From contig NZ_AQPN01000141.1 of assembly GCF_000403135.1 (NCBI RefSeq), positions 78,452 through 142,451 of the forward strand: DNA of 64,000 nt. The letters run 5' to 3'. This document shows positions 63,223 to 64,000 of this stretch, piece by piece. The position numbers were made by a program, and so were the translations under genes. The notes under the pieces are model-generated. The model was not told the DNA's origin. It did not search any database and saw only the letters and a program-made list of their open reading frames with translations. The DNA comes from Arcticibacter svalbardensis MN12-7 (GTDB lineage: Bacteria > Bacteroidota > Bacteroidia > Sphingobacteriales > Sphingobacteriaceae). Numbering within the stretch: the stretch's first letter is position 1; every line of letters starts with the position of its first letter.

Positions 63223-63253
63223 TTGTCTGAATATTCATTGTCCTATATTTTTG
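63223..63253 (+). promoter_or_regulatory. Full Bacteroidota-type promoter of the outer-membrane receptor gene
   Basis: TTG at 63223-63225 and TATTTTTG at 63246-63253 are separated by 20 bases, matching the -33/-7 consensus and its 19-21 base spacing. The ATG follows 22 bases after the box. This is the most complete promoter match in the window. Confidence 0.65.
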
Positions 63254-63275
63254 ATCCAACATCGAAACAAACGAA

Positions 63276-64000
63276 ATGAATAATATCAACAACATCGCAT
63301 TATTTTTCCTTTTAGCAATAGCAGGTACGCTTCAGGCGCAAACTAAAACCAAGGGAAATCATATAGAAGGGAGCATCAAAGATGAAAATCAACACCCACT
63401 GGATTTTGTAACCGTATCCTTAATCCGTGTCCAGGATTCCACGCTGTTTAAAACTGCTTTAACTGACGAGCAAGGCAAGTTTATCTTCGCAACTGTCCCT
63501 GAGTCTGATTACAAACTAGTCGTTACGCAAATCGGCCGCCAAAAATATACCAGTTCGCCGATAAAGGTAGATAGCGAACAACCTGTCGTTCATCTAGACC
63601 CTGTTACACTAAAAACCGACAGCAAAGAACTAAAGGAAGTAACCGTCACCGTTCAAAAGCCACTTATTGAACGCCAGGGCGATAAACTGATTATCAATGT
63701 AGAAAATAGCAGTGTATCTGCCGGATCCACAGCTCTCGAAGTTTTACAAAAAGCTCCGGGTATCACACTTGATAAAGATGATAACGTCGCCCTAAAAGGC
63801 AAAGGAGGCGTATTGATTATGATCGATGGGAAACCAACATATCTGAGCAGTGCTGATCTGGCATCTATGTTGCGTAATATGCAAAGCAATGAAATTGAGG
63901 CCATTGAAATTATCAGCAATCCATCCGCACGGTATGAAGCGGAAGGGAAATCAGGCATCATTAACATTCGCCTGAAGAAGAATAAAAATTACGGTACAAA
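63276..64000 (+). CDS. Outer-membrane beta-barrel receptor, N-terminal part
   Basis: The gene starts with ATG 63276 and stays open to the window edge (241 codons seen). A signal peptide ends at about residue 22 (LQAQ). A carboxypeptidase-like domain follows (IEGSIKDENQHPLDFVTVSLIRVQDSTLFKT). The plug-like part reads STALEVLQKAPGITLDKDDNVALKGKGGVLIMIDGKPTYL and EAIEIISNPSARYEAEGKSGIINI. This is the outer-membrane beta-barrel family related to TonB-dependent receptors but lacking a SusD partner gene pattern so far. Its ligand is unknown. The barrel lies beyond the window. Confidence 0.9.
   Translation, partial: MNNINNIALFFLLAIAGTLQAQTKTKGNHIEGSIKDENQHPLDFVTVSLIRVQDSTLFKTALTDEQGKFIFATVPESDYKLVVTQIGRQKYTSSPIKVDSEQPVVHLDPVTLKTDSKELKEVTVTVQKPLIERQGDKLIINVENSSVSAGSTALEVLQKAPGITLDKDDNVALKGKGGVLIMIDGKPTYLSSADLASMLRNMQSNEIEAIEIISNPSARYEAEGKSGIINIRLKKNKNYGT

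Noticed and set aside
1..64000. CRISPR arrays, tRNA or rRNA genes, insertion sequences and prophage genes
   Set aside because: No regularly spaced repeats, cloverleaf-like sequence, transposase, integrase or phage structural gene was seen on either strand.

Overview
The window reads as a chromosomal segment of a Bacteroidota bacterium, most likely of the Pedobacter/Sphingobacteriaceae type. It has a SusC/SusD pair, a one-protein hybrid two-component regulator, promoters of the Bacteroidota form (TAnnTTTG, sometimes with an upstream TTG), almost no Shine-Dalgarno sequences, and an A+T-rich genome. The family is inferred from gene content; no rRNA or other marker is present.

Layout. (1) 1-1027, minus strand: the start of an endonuclease/exonuclease/phosphatase-fold protein cut by the window edge, and a TRIC-type cation channel. 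(2) 1056-13671: nucleotide-sugar supply and control of surface polysaccharide. It holds a TviB/WbpA-type UDP-HexNAc dehydrogenase, a NusG-like (UpxY-type) antiterminator in one unit with a small helix-turn-helix protein, a fusion of two GT4 glycosyltransferases, a second copy of the small helix-turn-helix protein, the four dTDP-L-rhamnose genes rfbB-C-D-A, and gmd-fcl for GDP-L-fucose. (3) 13880-25611: non-polysaccharide genes. These are an ArsR repressor with an old-yellow-enzyme reductase, an error-prone polymerase pair (dinB plus a short DnaE) behind a palindromic operator, a GNAT acetyltransferase, hflK-hflC, and a PLD-helicase-DUF3427 protein. (4) 25612-26602: about 1 kb without an intact gene, with long hairpins, a decayed small gene and a probable long leader. 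(5) 26603-42009: a Wzx/Wzy-type exopolysaccharide operon (export lipoprotein, tyrosine-kinase co-polymerase, flippase, probable polymerase, five glycosyltransferases, an acyltransferase, an SDR protein and two esterase-type hydrolases). (6) 42232-45982: a LuxR-type regulator, a lipoprotein and two unknown envelope proteins, a DUF2383 four-helix protein, and a possible 44-residue membrane peptide. (7) 46097-61546: a polysaccharide-utilisation locus with hybrid sensor, secreted glycosidase-like protein, SusC, SusD, GH130 enzyme, MFS transporter and a second secreted toroid-like protein. (8) 61644-64000: a GT39-type membrane glycosyltransferase and the start of an outer-membrane beta-barrel receptor cut by the window edge.

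How the parts fit. Regions 2 and 5 together supply most of an exopolysaccharide pathway probably containing rhamnose, fucose and a HexNAc-uronic acid, but no initiating phosphoglycosyltransferase is present. The UpxY/helix-turn-helix module and the long leader before the export gene suggest control by processive antitermination. The utilisation locus probably takes up a beta-mannoside-type glycan. An exact 10-base direct repeat spaced 21 bp lies just upstream of its promoter and is the best candidate for the binding site of the hybrid regulator. Parts that may be undescribed are the UpxY plus paired helix-turn-helix module, the two-protein envelope unit at 43336-45128, and the two secreted proteins of the utilisation locus.
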